NCBI GenBank assembly: GCA_030248135.1
Contig: JASANC010000422.1
Span: forward strand, 41,057-105,056
Reading direction: 5' to 3'
From: Theristus sp. LFF4_11
Taxonomy: Eukaryota; Nematoda; Chromadorea; Monhysterida; Xyalidae
DNA: 64,000 nucleotides
A program made the translations under genes and the position numbers. The notes beneath the pieces were generated by a model. It had not been told where the DNA came from. It ran no database searches and worked only from the letters and a program-made list of their open reading frames with translations. Positions 62,200 through 64,000 of the stretch are shown here, piece by piece (positions within the stretch are counted from its first letter, which is position 1; each line of letters begins with the position of its first letter).

Positions 62200-63903
62200 A
62201 TGTATTCGTTTGCTGCTACTGCTTTTCTGGTCGCTACATTATTCACCGTTTCCGCACCTGCTACCAGCGATGGTGAACACTTTATTTTTTTTAGTTTCAG
62301 CCTCTATGATCTTTAATCTGATCTGATGTTCGGTGTCAGGTCAGCACGGGAAACCAACAATTTAATGAAAATTTAGAATATTCCCTTTTAACAACGGTCA
62401 GTAGGTCCACCAACCAACTCACTGAGGTCTCATTCAATCTCCATCACGGCTTTTCAAAAAAAAAACATTTTGAAATGCAAGTTAATTTTCAATAAAAAGC
62501 TCACCACTCTTACGCAACAGAGACGGAAGTATACACGACTGAGCCCGTCTGCAGTGTGCCACTTCGATCCGGCCGCCAAAAGCAGTGGCACTCTATTGGT
62601 GAACACAAAGTGCGCGATAAAACTCGATGCTACTACGTGTATCGGCCGAAACAAGCGAAAAAGACCAGGAATTGGACAGACGCAAACGTCGATTGCCGTG
62701 ACCAGCTGTGGTACACCGTGAACGACGGAGACGCCAATGTCACTCGGTATGGCCGACTCGCTTGGGTGGAAAATGACGAAATACGACGCCGCATACTCAG
62801 CTTCATCATGCTCACTGTGCGTATGGTGGTTTGACATTTTGAATTGATGGTTGATCAATATGTTGTCAGAACATGTTCCCGTTATTTGGCTGCTTACATA
62901 CGTCTTTCATTTAGAAAACCATGACCAACGAGCAATTTTGGGTTGGCTCAACACGAGATCCAAGTAGCGAAACGTTAGCCAGCGACCAAAAGTGTGCATA
63001 TGTGTCTCTCTCTGCGTTCGTTCGTGAACCGTCGCAGCTGCTTCACAACCAAACTTGCAAGGATAAGATGAAGTTTGTGTGCGAAGTCGTAATTGCTGAC
63101 TACCTTGAAAAGGGTAAGTGAAAAAGTGCACTGATAATATTTTGATTATACACCCAAGAAAAGCTGCGTGCTGTAGCTTTTCGTGCGTTTGTGTGCGCAA
63201 CTGTTTCAGCAAACTAAACTGTAAATAAAGCGTCGAATTGTGAACTTTTTGCGTGATTGTTTTCCATGTGTATATTTAGACCATAACGCCGAAAAACTGT
63301 TTGGAACTGTTATTGTAGCGTACGTCGGCGAGTCGTGTGCGCAAGCGCAGTTGTGCACCGGTGGCAGCGCATGCAATGCAGCAAACGTTTGCGAGTGTCG
63401 CTCCACCACCACGGATTGCGCGTGTTGGTCTTTTCTTCATAGTTTATGTTTTTCTGTATTCGTGAGAGAAATGGCTCGTTTTGTTGAAACTACCGTTACC
63501 GTATTGTATTGTATTGTATTGTATTGTATTGTATTGTACTACCAATTATTCGAACTGTCAGACCGAAATGACATCACGTGCTCTGAAACAGGCGCTTGTC
63601 ATGCTCATCAACCGGACTTTCAGTTTGCTGATATGCCTTCACGTGAAGGGGTGAACCAAACTGAATTTCTGGTGCGTGTACATGATAAACGACTGTTTTT
63701 TAGAGTAAACGACGTTTTTGAATAAATCTTCAACGCACGTCAATTATTAATTGCACGGGTGTACATTTACCAAATTCTGCACAGCCAAAGCATCAGTTGC
63801 ATCCAGCGGTGCAGGCACGTCGAACTTTTTAGCAATGGCGCTTGGCCTCGTCAGCGGCTCATCCGTTGTGATCATCGTCAGTATTTCGATTGTCGGTTGG
63901 TAG
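62200..63903 (+). CDS. membrane-anchored C-type lectin-like protein
   Basis: Five exons, 62200-62272, 62521-62816, 62915-63113, 63280-63423 and 63785-63903, join in phase into 276 residues. Residues 1-24 form a signal peptide (MYSFAATAFLVATLFTVSAP). The lectin-like domain spans exons 2-3: CYYVYRPK, NWTDANVDCRDQLW, RLAWVEN (typical LA.I.S position), FWVGSTR (family FWIGL), CAYVSL and CKDKMKFVCE. Exon 4 gives a Cys-rich EGF/EB-like module (GESCAQAQLCTGGSACNAAN, then VCECRS). Exon 5 gives a Ser/Ala stalk and a terminal transmembrane helix (FLAMALGLVSGSSVVIIVSI) ending VGW and TAG. Inferred topology: type I surface protein with almost no cytoplasmic tail. No EPN/QPD calcium-sugar motif is apparent, so carbohydrate binding is doubtful. 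A TATTG microsatellite lies in the last intron. Confidence 0.8.
63498..63538 (+). repeat. TATTG pentanucleotide microsatellite
   Basis: About seven perfect GTATT/TATTG units in the last intron of the C-type lectin gene. Confidence 0.95.
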
Positions 63904-64000
63904 TTTTGAATTGCGTACGCACCACCTCACGGTGCAGGGTGAGCAACATTGTAAAAGGCATTTTCTCTTTTTGCAGCGTCCCTCCCTGTATTGTGGATTT

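Overview
The window is nuclear DNA of an invertebrate animal. The genes have many short exons with GT-AG introns of tens to hundreds of bases, GC-richer exons inside AT-rich introns, and many short non-autonomous transposons. The gene set (Brat/NCL-1 TRIM-NHL protein, PRP40, MRPS23, ANKRD16, PHAX, IGBP1, SLC30A9, Aladin, a RluA-type pseudouridine synthase) is general metazoan. The ATD-less ionotropic-receptor-like channels and the C-type-lectin membrane protein would suit a nematode or another ecdysozoan, but the sequence does not let me name the taxon. All gene models were built by hand from splice signals, reading-frame continuity and recalled family sequences; no search was run.

Layout: (1) 1-1717 (+), the last NHL exons of a Brat-like gene entering from the left, followed by a 4.2 kb T-rich gene-free stretch. 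(2) 5967-23589 (-), a complete 20-exon PRP40 splicing factor. Its introns hold MRPS23 (18397-19389, +) and two tandem ionotropic-receptor-like genes (9665-15976, +). (3) 23916-25988 (-), ANKRD16. (4) 26484-32440, a rearranged block: decayed PHAX 3' end, truncated receptor fragment, a Tc1-like MITE, a third receptor copy (pseudogene) and a decayed copy of the ANKRD16 5' end. (5) 32347-35150 (-), PHAX; 35659-37485 (-), IGBP1. (6) 37490-47110, mainly repeats: poly-G arrays, a decayed transketolase fragment (41450-42860), and two foldback elements with 9-bp target duplications. (7) 47113-50811 (+), SLC30A9. (8) 51434-55293 (-), Aladin (AAAS). (9) about 55441-56867 (-), a conserved uncharacterised helical protein. 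(10) 57094-60562 (-), an RPUSD4-like pseudouridine synthase. (11) 62200-63903 (+), a secreted/anchored C-type lectin-like protein.

The housekeeping genes cover pre-mRNA splicing (PRP40), snRNA export (PHAX), mitochondrial translation and RNA modification (MRPS23, RPUSD4-like), zinc transport (SLC30A9), PP2A regulation (IGBP1) and the nuclear pore (AAAS). I see no functional clustering beyond close same-strand packing of ANKRD16, PHAX and IGBP1, which before the receptor insertion probably lay within about 0.5 kb of each other.

The most interesting signals are structural. Receptor copies spread by duplications that also copied pieces of the host genes. At ANKRD16/PHAX the two duplicate halves decayed in complementary fashion, so each copy keeps one working gene end. 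A related pair of foldback elements has arms made of 15-bp GC-rich tandem units. Several MITE families (hAT-like with perfect 8-bp target duplications, Tc1/mariner-like with TA) allow the order of events to be read.
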